Origin: Loktanella sp.
GTDB lineage: Bacteria > Pseudomonadota > Alphaproteobacteria > Rhodobacterales > Rhodobacteraceae
Assembly (NCBI GenBank): GCA_017390475.1
Contig: JAFPBO010000051.1
Span: 310,001 to 374,000 of the forward strand
Direction: 5' to 3'
Length of the DNA stretch: 64,000 bases
A program made the translations under genes and the position numbers. Each line of letters starts with the position of its first letter. Positions within the stretch are counted from its first letter, which is position 1. Shown one piece after another: positions 1 to 8,510 of this stretch. Below the pieces are notes generated by a model. The model was not told the DNA's origin and made no database searches. It was given only the letters and a program-made list of their open reading frames with translations.

Positions 1-674
1 TTTACGTTGAAATCTGCCCGCGGTCGTTTTCGGTCGTGGCCCAGCCCGGCCAGATGCTGAACCAGATCATTTTCCGGCAAGGCAAGACGCTGATGTCGGA
101 TGACGCCCTGCGCGCGCTACATGCGCAAACCCCCATCGTGTCGGGCGATCCTGTCATTTCTGACGGCCTCGGCTTCTCCGTCGATCTGCGGCCTGCCGAA
201 GGCAATCTCGTCGGTTACCGCGCCAAGCCGCATACCGGGGTGATCGATCTGGCGAAGCTGAACCATTACGATCCGACCGAATTCTGGGAACCTGTCCATA
301 CGGATACCGGCTGGATCATTCTTGATCCCGGCGCCTTCTACATCCTCGTCAGCCGCGAATCGATTGTGATTCCGCCGATGCAGGCCGCTGAAATGGCCCC
401 CTATCTGGCAATGGTCGGCGAATTCCGGGTGCATTATGCGGGGTTCTTTGACCCCGGTTTCGGCTATGCCGCCGCCGGTGGCGCCGGATCGCGCGGGGTG
501 TTGGAGGTGCGCTGCCACGAAGCCCCATTCGTGCTGGAACATGGGCAGGTCGTGGGGCGCTTGGTTTATGAGAACATGGCCGCCTTGCCCGAAGCCTTAT
601 ACGGGCAGGCGATCAAATCGAATTATCAGGGACAGGGGTTAAAACTGTCCAAACATTTCAAGACTAACGGTTAA
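1..674 (+). CDS. dcd: dCTP deaminase, 5' end missing
   Basis: The frame is already open at base 3, so the gene starts before the window; the GTG at 36 is internal. About 223 C-terminal residues are visible. They read as a Rhodobacterales-type 2'-deoxycytidine 5'-triphosphate deaminase, which makes dUTP for thymidylate synthesis. Supporting segments are EICPRSFSVVAQPGQMLNQI at the start and the conserved HYAGFFDPGFG region about two thirds along. This long form of the family is roughly 360 residues, so about a third is missing. It ends at TAA 672-674 and overlaps by 11 bases the end of the convergent small gene. Family assignment is by recognition only. Confidence 0.85.
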   Translation, partial: YVEICPRSFSVVAQPGQMLNQIIFRQGKTLMSDDALRALHAQTPIVSGDPVISDGLGFSVDLRPAEGNLVGYRAKPHTGVIDLAKLNHYDPTEFWEPVHTDTGWIILDPGAFYILVSRESIVIPPMQAAEMAPYLAMVGEFRVHYAGFFDPGFGYAAAGGAGSRGVLEVRCHEAPFVLEHGQVVGRLVYENMAALPEALYGQAIKSNYQGQGLKLSKHFKTNG

Positions 675-843
675 CCCGCCGCGTCACCTTGGCGCTGCGC
701 TGCGCGCTGGCCTGTGCATCGGGGTTGGCCGGGGTGGCCCCGCCCGGTTTACGGCTGCGGTTGGCGGCCATCTGGATGCCTTTTCTGATGCCGACATTCA
801 TCAATTGCCGCACCAGCATGGAAATCAAACGGTTCATATTCAT
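664..843 (-). CDS. Small conserved Rhodobacteraceae protein (about 59 aa)
   Basis: A short basic protein beginning MNMNRLISMLVRQLMNVGI. The first 25 residues look like an amphipathic or weakly hydrophobic helix; the remainder is rich in Arg, Lys, Ala and Pro and probably disordered. Similar small proteins are common next to scpB in this family, and it lies 48 bases downstream of scpB on the same strand. The Met at 843 is preferred over the Met at 861 because conserved sequence begins there; the Met at 837 is also possible. Function unknown. Confidence 0.6.
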   Translation of the reverse strand: MNMNRLISMLVRQLMNVGIRKGIQMAANRSRKPGGATPANPDAQASAQRSAKVTRRVNR

Positions 844-891
844 CGTTACGCTCCTTAACACTCAACACCAATTCACCTAGCACAAGACCGG

Positions 892-1533
892 CTATTCTTC
901 AAACAGCTCGGATTGATCGCTGTCACCGCTATCCTCTTCGTGATCACCCAAGACATTCGTCCCCGGCGGCGGTCGGTTTTCCAACAGCCCCGCGGCGCGC
1001 AATTCCTTCAGCCCCGGCAGGTCGCGGGTGTTTTCCAGACCAAAATGATCAAGGAAACCCTGGGTCACGACAAAGGTCACCGGCCTGCCCGGTGTCATCT
1101 TGCGGCGTCCGAACCTGATCCAATCCATCTCGATCAGCTGGTCAATCGTGCCACGGCTGACGCTGACACCCCGGATTTCCTCGATCTCGGCGCGGGTGAC
1201 AGGCTGGTGATAGGCGACGATGGCCAGCGTTTCGATCGCAGCGCGTGACAATTTACGGATCTCGACGATTTCCTTTTGCATCAGGAAACCCAGGTCGGGG
1301 GCCGTGCGAATGGCCCAGGCATCGCCGATCCGCACCACATTCACGCCGCGCCCTTCATAGCGTTTGCGTAAGTAAGCCAAAGCCTCGGCCGGGTCACAGC
1401 CATGCGGCATCCGGCCTGCCAATTGCTGCACGGTAACCGGATCGGCGCTGGCGAACAGGATCGCCTCGACCATGCGTTCCTGTTCGCCCATTGGCGGGGC
1501 CTCGAACAGGCTGTCGTTTTGCGGTTTAGCCAT
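892..1533 (-). CDS. scpB: Segregation and condensation protein B
   Basis: 213 residues. ScpB is a winged-helix kleisin partner that works with ScpA and SMC in chromosome condensation and segregation. The segments MVEAILFASADPVTVQQLA, ETLAIVAYHQPVTRAEIEEI and RGTIDQLIEMDWI are typical of the two winged-helix domains. The C-terminus is acidic (Asp, Glu, Ser). The open frame extends upstream to 1719, but that part is only a shadow of scpA. Translation most likely starts at Met 1533, where the ATG overlaps the end of scpA by 8 bases, indicating translational coupling. Confidence 0.93.
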   Translation of the reverse strand: MAKPQNDSLFEAPPMGEQERMVEAILFASADPVTVQQLAGRMPHGCDPAEALAYLRKRYEGRGVNVVRIGDAWAIRTAPDLGFLMQKEIVEIRKLSRAAIETLAIVAYHQPVTRAEIEEIRGVSVSRGTIDQLIEMDWIRFGRRKMTPGRPVTFVVTQGFLDHFGLENTRDLPGLKELRAAGLLENRPPPGTNVLGDHEEDSGDSDQSELFEE

Positions 1534-2320
1534 GACGCGGGTCTTTCTTGCGGATCTGGATCGGGGCAAACATATCGCTTTGGCGGATATCGATCTTGCC
1601 TTCCTTGGCCAATTCCAATGTCGCGGCAAAAGTCGCCGCCGTGGTGGACCGCCTGCGTTGCGGGTCGGCATCCCAGCCATCGGGCAGATAGCTGACAATA
1701 TCGGTCCAGTCACCGGCAAAGCCGATCAGATGCCGCATCCGCTCCAGCGCCTGTTCCATCGTCATGACATGCTGGCGGTCCATCACGAAAGGCCGGAAAT
1801 CATCGCGGGTCCTGATCCGCGCATAGCCCTGCATCAGATCCAGCAGGCTGGCGGTATAGCTGATCCGGCGGACCCGCTGCACATCTTCGGTAATGCCACG
1901 GGTGAAAAAATCGCGACCCAGTTGATCACGCGCCATCAGTTTTGCCGCCGCCTCGCGCATCGCGGCCAGCCGTTCCAACTGGAACGCCAGATGCGCGGCG
2001 AGTTCTTCGCCCGATGGTCCTTCTTCGCGCGGGTCGGGCGGCAACAGCAGGCGGGATTTCAGAAAGGCGAGCCAGGCCGCCATCACCAGATAATCTGCCG
2101 CCAGTTCCAGCCGCAGCGCCTTGGCCTGTTCGACAAAGGCCAGATATTGCTGCGCCAGCGCCAGAATGGAGATTTGCCGCAAATCCACCTTTTGCGTGCG
2201 CGACAGGGTCAGCAACAAATCCAGCGGCCCTTCAAAGGCACCGACATCGACAATCAGCGCCTCGGCGGCGACGCGGGCGCTGATACGGGTCGTGTCATCC
2301 TCGAAATCATCCTGTTGCAT
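1526..2320 (-). CDS. scpA: Segregation and condensation protein A
   Basis: 264 residues, a normal length for the kleisin subunit of the bacterial SMC complex. The N-terminal SMC-head-binding region contains the hallmark FEGPLDLLLTLSRTQKVDL near residues 29-47, followed by a helical part with LKSRLLLPP. It sits between nagZ (6-base gap) and scpB (8-base overlap). Partner ScpB is immediately downstream; the SMC gene is not in the window. Confidence 0.95.
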   Translation of the reverse strand: MQQDDFEDDTTRISARVAAEALIVDVGAFEGPLDLLLTLSRTQKVDLRQISILALAQQYLAFVEQAKALRLELAADYLVMAAWLAFLKSRLLLPPDPREEGPSGEELAAHLAFQLERLAAMREAAAKLMARDQLGRDFFTRGITEDVQRVRRISYTASLLDLMQGYARIRTRDDFRPFVMDRQHVMTMEQALERMRHLIGFAGDWTDIVSYLPDGWDADPQRRRSTTAATFAATLELAKEGKIDIRQSDMFAPIQIRKKDPRHG

Positions 2321-2326
2321 CGGACC

Positions 2327-3316
2327 TCACGCTATAAGCGCGTCAAATTCGGCCTCAATAGCTGCAATGTCAATCATTTCGGGCGTTTTGCGCAGGGCCA
2401 GTGCCCGATTTGCGCGATCCTGCGCCGTTGCCGTCATCGGGCCTGTGGCGTCGGCCACCTGCGTCATCTCATCTGCGTCACCGTTGCAATGCAGCACAAG
2501 ATCGCAGCCCGCGGATACTGCCGCCCTGCTGCGGTCGGCCATACTGCCTGCCAGCGCCTGCATCGACAGATCATCTGTCATCAACAACCCGTCAAAGCCG
2601 ATCTGATCACGTATCACCTGCATCATCACGGGGGATGTCGTGGCGGGCTGATCCGGGTCCAGCGCCCCGAACACGATATGGGCGGTCATCCCCATCGGCA
2701 GATCGCGCAGCGCCGTGAACGGCGCGAAATCATGCGCGGCCAGATCATCGACGGATGCCGTGACCCGTGGCAAGGCCAGATGGCTATCCGCCTGCGCGCG
2801 GCCATGGCCGGGGATATGTTTCAGCACCGGCAAGACGCCGCCGGCCAGTAGCCCTTCGGCACAGGCGCGGGCGGCGGCAACGACTGTTGGCACATCATAA
2901 CCATATAACCGGTTTTGTAGGAATGGATGCGTCGCAGCCTCGGCAATATCGGCCAAGGGAGCGCAATTGACGTCAATGCCCACCGCACGTAATTCATGCG
3001 CGATCAAAAGGTAACGCAGATATTGCGCGCGCAACGGATCGCGGGCGCGGGCCATCTGGTCCAGCGCGGGCAGATAGTCGCGCCAATGCGGGCTGCGCAT
3101 CCGCTGGACCCGGCCACCTTCCTGATCGATCAGTATCGGGGCGTCACGGCCGACACAGGCGCGCAGATCACCGGTCAGGCGGCGCAATTGATCGGGATTG
3201 TCGATATTGCGGGCGAACAGGATGAACCCGAACGGATCAGCTTCGCGGAAGAAACCACGTTCCCACGCCGTCAGCGCCAGCCCGGCAGGCCCGAAAATCG
3301 CCGCTGTCTGCGTCAC
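2327..3316 (-). CDS. nagZ: Beta-N-acetylhexosaminidase (peptidoglycan recycling)
   Basis: 329 residues, glycoside hydrolase family 3. NagZ removes GlcNAc from GlcNAc-anhydroMurNAc muropeptides in the cytoplasm. DQEGGRVQR (residues 64-72), KHIPGHG (166-172) with a following DSH, and the late MTDDLSMQAL segment holding the likely nucleophile Asp all match the family. There is no signal peptide, as expected. It starts one base after the stop of the SPOR gene, so the two are almost certainly cotranscribed, linking envelope functions to scpAB. Confidence 0.94.
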   Translation of the reverse strand: MTQTAAIFGPAGLALTAWERGFFREADPFGFILFARNIDNPDQLRRLTGDLRACVGRDAPILIDQEGGRVQRMRSPHWRDYLPALDQMARARDPLRAQYLRYLLIAHELRAVGIDVNCAPLADIAEAATHPFLQNRLYGYDVPTVVAAARACAEGLLAGGVLPVLKHIPGHGRAQADSHLALPRVTASVDDLAAHDFAPFTALRDLPMGMTAHIVFGALDPDQPATTSPVMMQVIRDQIGFDGLLMTDDLSMQALAGSMADRSRAAVSAGCDLVLHCNGDADEMTQVADATGPMTATAQDRANRALALRKTPEMIDIAAIEAEFDALIA

Positions 3317-4252
3317 TTAATTGACCACAACGGCGATACATTCCGCGCCTTCGGCTTGCAGGGCCGCACAGAACCGGCGCGCATCATCGCGGTCGGCGAA
3401 ACCACTGGCGCGCAGCCGATACCAGGTGCCGCTGGTCTGGGTGCTGACCTGCACCACACGTTCACGCCCGTTCATCAGGGAACCGAACCGCGACTGCAGC
3501 CTTGCCCATTCCTGTGCCGCCAGTTCCGCCGATGAAAACGCGCCCAATTGCACAAGATCGGTACCGACGGCAAAATCCGTGGTAGTCACAGCGACATCGC
3601 TGGCCGCGGGGGTCGCAGCAGGGGCGGCAGGTGCCGCGGCGGGCGCAGGTGCCGCATTGGCGCGAAGCGACGCCGGACGGACCACAGGCCGCAATGATAC
3701 CGACACCCCGCTGACGGAGGCAGGAATACGGTCCATCGCAGCGATCTCTTCGGCCTCGTCCGCAGCGGTGATATCGGCAACCATCGCCAGCACATCGTCG
3801 ACCGTTGAACCGGTGCTGGCTGCGCCGGTCTCGGCCAGGTCGGTCCCCGGCAACAAAGCTGCAGGGATCATCGTCTCGGCATCAGTGGGGCTGGTGGGGG
3901 TTACGGCCATATCTTCCTGCGCCAGACCCTGGGTCGTTGGGGCCAGCACCAGACGATCCTCGGGTCCTGCCGCCTCGCCACGCGCGACCAGTTCATTGAC
4001 AGACAGACCGGCATGGCGCGCGATATCGCCGCCGGGGTTGTCCGGCAAGACGCGCATATCTCCTTCCATGGCGCGGACCACGGGAATGCCGCTTACATCG
4101 CGCATGATCAGCTTGTAACCCCAATAGCCGACACCGATGATCAAGGATAAAGACACCAGCGCACCGATGACATTGACGAAACTCTGCCCGCGCCCGTTGC
4201 CCGATTGCCCGCTGCCCGTTTGCGGGGCATGCCCCTGATCATAAGTCGCCAT
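3317..4252 (-). CDS. SPOR domain membrane protein
   Basis: 311 residues from Met 4252 (Met 4270 is an alternative six residues upstream). Order: short cytoplasmic N-terminus rich in Gly and Gln, one transmembrane helix (about residues 27-48), a long Ala/Pro-rich periplasmic linker, and a C-terminal SPOR domain (roughly the last 75 residues, beginning VQLGAFSSAELAAQEWARL). SPOR domains bind denuded septal peptidoglycan, so a septal or cell wall role is likely. The position between argS and nagZ is typical of Rhodobacteraceae. It is not obviously FtsN and is left unnamed. Confidence 0.88.
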   Translation of the reverse strand: MATYDQGHAPQTGSGQSGNGRGQSFVNVIGALVSLSLIIGVGYWGYKLIMRDVSGIPVVRAMEGDMRVLPDNPGGDIARHAGLSVNELVARGEAAGPEDRLVLAPTTQGLAQEDMAVTPTSPTDAETMIPAALLPGTDLAETGAASTGSTVDDVLAMVADITAADEAEEIAAMDRIPASVSGVSVSLRPVVRPASLRANAAPAPAAAPAAPAATPAASDVAVTTTDFAVGTDLVQLGAFSSAELAAQEWARLQSRFGSLMNGRERVVQVSTQTSGTWYRLRASGFADRDDARRFCAALQAEGAECIAVVVN

Positions 4253-4322
4253 CACTGCCTCACTGCCCATGCCATTTGCGGCTTGTGGGGTCTTGTTAAC
4301 TGCTCAATGCGGCGGGGTTGCG

Positions 4323-6065
4323 TTAGCGCATTTCTTCCGCCGGTGTGACGCCAAGAATACCCAAACCGTGCGAAATAACAATCGCAACGGCCCGGATCAG
4401 CGCAATTTTCGCTTGTGTTGTATCAGAATCACCCTCTTGCAGGAAGCGGAGCGATGGATCGTCATTGCCGCGGTTCCATAAGGCATGGAAATCCGATGCC
4501 AGATCATAAAGGTAAAAGGCGATCCTATGCGGCTCATGCCCCTTGGCCGCAATCTCTACCAGCCGTGGCCATTCGGCGATTTTACGCGCAACTGCCAGCT
4601 CTGCCTCATGGGTCAGGCCGGACAGATTGACTGCTGCCAGCGTAGCATCATCCACCGCCACACCGGCATCCACCGCCTTGCGCAGCACCGAATTGACCCG
4701 CGCATGGGCATATTGAACGTAGAAGACAGGGTTATCCTTGGATTGTTCCAGCACCTTGGCGAAATCAAAATCCAGCGGCGCGTCATTCTTGCGCGTCAGC
4801 ATGTGGAACCGGGTCACATCCGGCCCGACCTCATCCACCACATCGCGCAGGGTGATGAATGTCCCTGCCCGTTTCGACATTTTGAACGGCTCGCCGTTCT
4901 TATAAAGCTTCACCAATTGGGTCAGCTTGATATCCAGCGGCACCTTGCCATCGGACAGGGCGGAAACCGCTGCCTTCATCCGTTTGACATAGCCGCCGTG
5001 ATCCGCGCCGAATACGTCGATCAGCATATCAAAGCCGCGCTGCACCTTGTCGTAATGATAGGCGATATCGGGCGCGAAATAGGTCCATGCGCCATCGGAT
5101 TTCTGCACCGGCCGGTCAACATCGTCACCATGCGCGGTCGAGCGGAACAAGGTCTGCTCACGCGGTTCCCAATCCTCGGGCACTTTGCCTTTGGGTGGTT
5201 CCAAAGTGCCGCGATAGATCAGCCCCTTGGCGTCAAGTTCTGCAATCGCTTTCTCGATTAAGCCACTGCCATATAATGATTTTTCAGAATAGAAACTATC
5301 CATCTCGATGTTGAGTTGCGCCAGATCTTCGCGGATCAGCGTCATCATCGCCTCGGTCGCGAATTCGCGGACTTCTTCGAGCCAGAATTGTTCGCCCTTG
5401 TCGAGGAAGGCATCACCGACCTTATCCTTGAGCGCCTCGCCCACCGGGATCAGATAGTCACCGGGATAGGACCCTTCGGGCCAGTCCACGCTCAGATCAT
5501 GCGCCTCGACATAGCGCAGATAGACTGACCGGGCCAACACATCGACCTGCGCACCGCCGTCATTGATGTAATATTCCCGGGTCACATCGTAACCAGCATA
5601 ATCCAGCAGGCTGGCCAGCGCATCGCCGAACACCGCGCCCCGCGTATGACCGACATGCAGAGGCCCGGTCGGATTGGCAGAGACATATTCCACCATCATG
5701 CGCTTACCCTGTCCCAGGGTAGAGCGGCCGAATGTGGCATCCCCCAAGGCCGATTTCACGATCCCCTGCCAGGCCGCAGGCACCAGACGCATGTTCAGAA
5801 ACCCCGGCCCGGCGACATCGGCGCTGGCAACCATATCATCAGCGGCGAGCTTCAGCGCCAAAGCATCGGCAATTGCGCGCGGGTTTTTGCCCGCAGGTTT
5901 CGCCAGCACCATCGCGGCATTGGTCGCCATATCGCCATGGGCCGCATCGCGGGGCGGTTCGACCGCGACAGCATCCATATTCAGATCAGGCGGCAGCGCG
6001 CCCTCGGCAACCATCTGGTCAAGACAGGCCAGCACGCGGCCCCGCATATCGGCGAAAAGGTTCAT
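4323..6065 (-). CDS. argS: Arginyl-tRNA synthetase
   Basis: 580 residues from Met 6065 (Met 6077 is four residues upstream). Class I aminoacyl-tRNA synthetase. The HIGH-like signature appears as HVGHTRG after NPTGPL, and the KMSKS-like motif as FKMSKRAGTF. The C-terminal anticodon-binding DALR region ends with LILGVTPAEEM-type sequence. Length is normal. It lies 37 bases downstream of the dgt stop and about 70 bases upstream of the SPOR gene on the same strand. Confidence 0.96.
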   Translation of the reverse strand: MNLFADMRGRVLACLDQMVAEGALPPDLNMDAVAVEPPRDAAHGDMATNAAMVLAKPAGKNPRAIADALALKLAADDMVASADVAGPGFLNMRLVPAAWQGIVKSALGDATFGRSTLGQGKRMMVEYVSANPTGPLHVGHTRGAVFGDALASLLDYAGYDVTREYYINDGGAQVDVLARSVYLRYVEAHDLSVDWPEGSYPGDYLIPVGEALKDKVGDAFLDKGEQFWLEEVREFATEAMMTLIREDLAQLNIEMDSFYSEKSLYGSGLIEKAIAELDAKGLIYRGTLEPPKGKVPEDWEPREQTLFRSTAHGDDVDRPVQKSDGAWTYFAPDIAYHYDKVQRGFDMLIDVFGADHGGYVKRMKAAVSALSDGKVPLDIKLTQLVKLYKNGEPFKMSKRAGTFITLRDVVDEVGPDVTRFHMLTRKNDAPLDFDFAKVLEQSKDNPVFYVQYAHARVNSVLRKAVDAGVAVDDATLAAVNLSGLTHEAELAVARKIAEWPRLVEIAAKGHEPHRIAFYLYDLASDFHALWNRGNDDPSLRFLQEGDSDTTQAKIALIRAVAIVISHGLGILGVTPAEEMR

Positions 6066-6114
6066 TTTACGGTCCATTTTTGATGGGACGGGTGTATCAC
6101 CCCCGCCGCCCGCG

Positions 6115-7287
6115 TCAATTCCCGTCGATCACACCGGGCGGGATCACCTCGCCCCCGATCAGGCGCTTATGTTCCTGAATGGCGAAACGGTCGGTCATGC
6201 CCGCGATATAATCCGCGACGATCCGGGCAAGGGCGGTCTGATCCGCCGCATCGGCCACATCCTTGCGCCACTGCTTGGGCAATTCGCCGGGGTTTGCGAT
6301 GAAGAAGGGGAAGAGTTCATTGACCATCTTGGTCACGACAACCCGCATATCCACCACCGCAGGGGCGCGATACATGCGTTCAAACAGGAATTTGCGGATC
6401 ACTTTCAGGTCAGTCCAGAGTTCCGGCGAAAACTGGATTACCATCCGCCCGGCATGGCGGATATCATGCACCGTGGCTGGGTTCAGATCGGCCAGATTGC
6501 GGCGGCTGACGGCGATCACATCTTCGACCAGCACACCAAAGAACCGCCGCAACGCCTCGTGCCGACGGCGGTAATAGTTCAGGCCGGGATATTTTGCATC
6601 GACCCGCGCGAAGCAATCGCGCAGGATCGGCAATTCCGCCAGATCATCGGTGCTGAAAAGCTCTGCACGAAGTCCGTCATGCAAGTCATGGTTATTATAG
6701 GCAATATCGTCGGAAAGTGCAGCAACCTGCGCCTCTGCACTGGCATGTGTGTGCAGTTCTAGATCGTGCCGGTCATTATAGGCGGCCAAAGCATAGGGGA
6801 TATCCCCCGTCACCGGCCCGTTATGTTTGGCGATCCCTTCCAGCGTTTCCCATGTCAGGTTCAACCCGTCCCATTCCGCATAATGCCGTTCCAGATCGGT
6901 GACGATCCGCAGGGCCTGCGCATTATGATCAAACCCGCCATAGGGCTGCATCAGCGCATCCAGCGCTTCCTCGCCCGTATGGCCAAAGGGCGTGTGGCCC
7001 AGATCATGCGCCAAAGCCACAGCCTCGGTCAGTTCGACATTCAGACCCAAAGTCGCGGCAATCGTGCGCGCCACCTGCGCCACCTCGATCGAATGGGTCA
7101 GGCGGGTGCGGAAATAATCGCCCTCATGCTCAATAAACACCTGCGTCTTGTGTTTCAGCCGCCGAAACGCGGACGAATGAATAATCCGGTCCCGGTCACG
7201 CTGGAACGGCGAACGAAAAGTGCTTTCTTCTTCGGGGTATAGCCGCCCGCGCGGGTTTGCGGGGTCGGTCGCATAGGGGGCTGTCAT
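6115..7287 (-). CDS. dgt: dGTP triphosphohydrolase-like protein (HD domain)
   Basis: 390 residues. HD-superfamily dNTP triphosphohydrolase of the dgt type 2 subfamily. The metal-binding HD residues appear in TRLTHSIEVAQVART and AHDLGHTPFGHTGEEAL; FRRLKHKTQVF near the N-terminus is also conserved. It hydrolyses dNTPs to nucleosides and triphosphate, controlling nucleotide pools. It is first in the minus-strand run toward argS and diverges from erpA across 70 bases. Confidence 0.92.
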   Translation of the reverse strand: MTAPYATDPANPRGRLYPEEESTFRSPFQRDRDRIIHSSAFRRLKHKTQVFIEHEGDYFRTRLTHSIEVAQVARTIAATLGLNVELTEAVALAHDLGHTPFGHTGEEALDALMQPYGGFDHNAQALRIVTDLERHYAEWDGLNLTWETLEGIAKHNGPVTGDIPYALAAYNDRHDLELHTHASAEAQVAALSDDIAYNNHDLHDGLRAELFSTDDLAELPILRDCFARVDAKYPGLNYYRRRHEALRRFFGVLVEDVIAVSRRNLADLNPATVHDIRHAGRMVIQFSPELWTDLKVIRKFLFERMYRAPAVVDMRVVVTKMVNELFPFFIANPGELPKQWRKDVADAADQTALARIVADYIAGMTDRFAIQEHKRLIGGEVIPPGVIDGN

Positions 7288-7357
7288 GGGTTTGCCTGTT
7301 GTCGCTGTTGCCTGCCCACCTTATATGGGAAGGATGAACAAACCGATAGGTGCCGCA

Positions 7358-7684
7358 ATGCTGACAATCCCCCCCAAAGTCACCGCCCGCGCCTTTGAAC
7401 GCCTCGCCGAAATCGGTGCCAGCGCCCAAGGCAAGGCGCTGCGCATCGCCGTCGAAGGCGGCGGATGTTCGGGTTTTCAATATGAAATAGATCTGGATGA
7501 GGTGAAGGGCGATGACCTTGTCCTGTCCGATAGCGGCGAAACCGTGGTGATCGACCCGGTGTCCCTGCCCTTCCTCGCCGATGCCACCATTGATTTCACC
7601 GAGGAACTGATCGGCGCGCGTTTCGTGATCAACAATCCCAATGCGGCCTCCTCCTGCGGCTGCGGCACATCGTTTTCGATGTAA
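7358..7684 (+). CDS. erpA: Iron-sulfur cluster carrier protein (HesB/IscA/ErpA family)
   Basis: 108 residues from Met 7358; the longer open frame from 7286 overlaps the divergent dgt start and is unlikely. A-type Fe-S carrier with the three conserved cysteines: one in GGGCSGFQY and two in SSCGCGTSF near the C-terminus. It accepts clusters from a scaffold and passes them to apoproteins. ErpA fits best, but another A-type paralogue cannot be excluded. Its TAA overlaps the ATG of xth by one base. Confidence 0.88.
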   Translation: MLTIPPKVTARAFERLAEIGASAQGKALRIAVEGGGCSGFQYEIDLDEVKGDDLVLSDSGETVVIDPVSLPFLADATIDFTEELIGARFVINNPNAASSCGCGTSFSM

Positions 7685-8463
7685 TGAAGATCGCGACCTT
7701 CAACATCAACGGCGTGAAAGCCCGGATCGACACGCTGACCACATGGTTGCGCGATACCCAGCCCGATGTCGCGATCCTGCAAGAGATCAAATCGGTGGAC
7801 GAAGGTTTCCCCCGGTCCGAGATCGAGGATTTAGGCTATAATGTCGAAACCCATGGGCAAAAGGGGTTCAACGGCGTCGCTTTGCTATCGAAACTGCCGT
7901 TGGAGGATGTGACGCGCGGCCTGCCCGGCGATGAGACGGACGAGCAGGCGCGCTGGATCGAAGCAACTGTCGTGGGCGATGTCGCTGTGCGGATTTGCGG
8001 GTTATATCTGCCGAACGGAAACCCGGCACCGGGGCCGAAGTTTGATTATAAATTGGCATGGATGGACCGGCTGCTGGCCCGTGCCCGCGATCTGCTGGCG
8101 GAGGAACAACCGGCGATCATGGCGGGCGATTACAACATCATCCCGCAGGCGATGGATGCGGCCAAGCCCGACGCATGGCGCGATGACGCGCTGTTCCGGC
8201 TGGACAGCCGTGCCGCATTTCGCCGTATCCTGAACCTTGGATTTACCGAGGCGTTCCGTGCACGCGAAATGGGGCCTGGGCATTATTCCTTCTGGGATTA
8301 TCAGGCAGGGGCTTGGGAAAAGAACAACGGCATCCGCATTGACCACCACCTGCTGACGCCGCAGGCGGCGGATCTGCTGGCCGATTGCTGGATCGAGAAG
8401 GATCTGCGCGCAGGCGATAAACCGTCCGATCACGTGCCGGTCTGGGTCGAACTGCGCCCCTGA
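7684..8463 (+). CDS. xth: Exodeoxyribonuclease III
   Basis: 259 residues, endonuclease/exonuclease/phosphatase fold. AP endonuclease and 3' repair exonuclease. MKIATFNINGVKAR (start), LQEIKSVDEGFP (metal-binding Glu), GDYNIIPQ and the C-terminal KPSDHVPVWVEL (catalytic Asp-His) are all present. The start codon overlaps the erpA stop. The downstream gap holds one copy of the dispersed gene-end element. Confidence 0.95.
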   Translation: MKIATFNINGVKARIDTLTTWLRDTQPDVAILQEIKSVDEGFPRSEIEDLGYNVETHGQKGFNGVALLSKLPLEDVTRGLPGDETDEQARWIEATVVGDVAVRICGLYLPNGNPAPGPKFDYKLAWMDRLLARARDLLAEEQPAIMAGDYNIIPQAMDAAKPDAWRDDALFRLDSRAAFRRILNLGFTEAFRAREMGPGHYSFWDYQAGAWEKNNGIRIDHHLLTPQAADLLADCWIEKDLRAGDKPSDHVPVWVELRP

Positions 8464-8474
8464 CGGGGCTTGTG

Positions 8475-8510
8475 GCCTCCGGCGGGGATATTTTTAAACA
8501 GATGAAGATG
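8475..8510 (+). repeat. Dispersed gene-end element, copy 1
   Basis: Starts GCCTCCGGCGGGGATATTT and ends in a purine-rich GATGAAGATG stretch. It lies between the stops of xth and the convergent monooxygenase gene, and runs into the latter's 3' end. It is one of nine similar sequences in the window. Confidence 0.7.

Noticed and set aside
1472-2851. Long plus-strand open frame (459 codons) opposite scpA and nagZ
   Set aside because: It is antisense to well-recognised genes, has the His/Gln/Arg-rich composition of a shadow frame, and matches no family.
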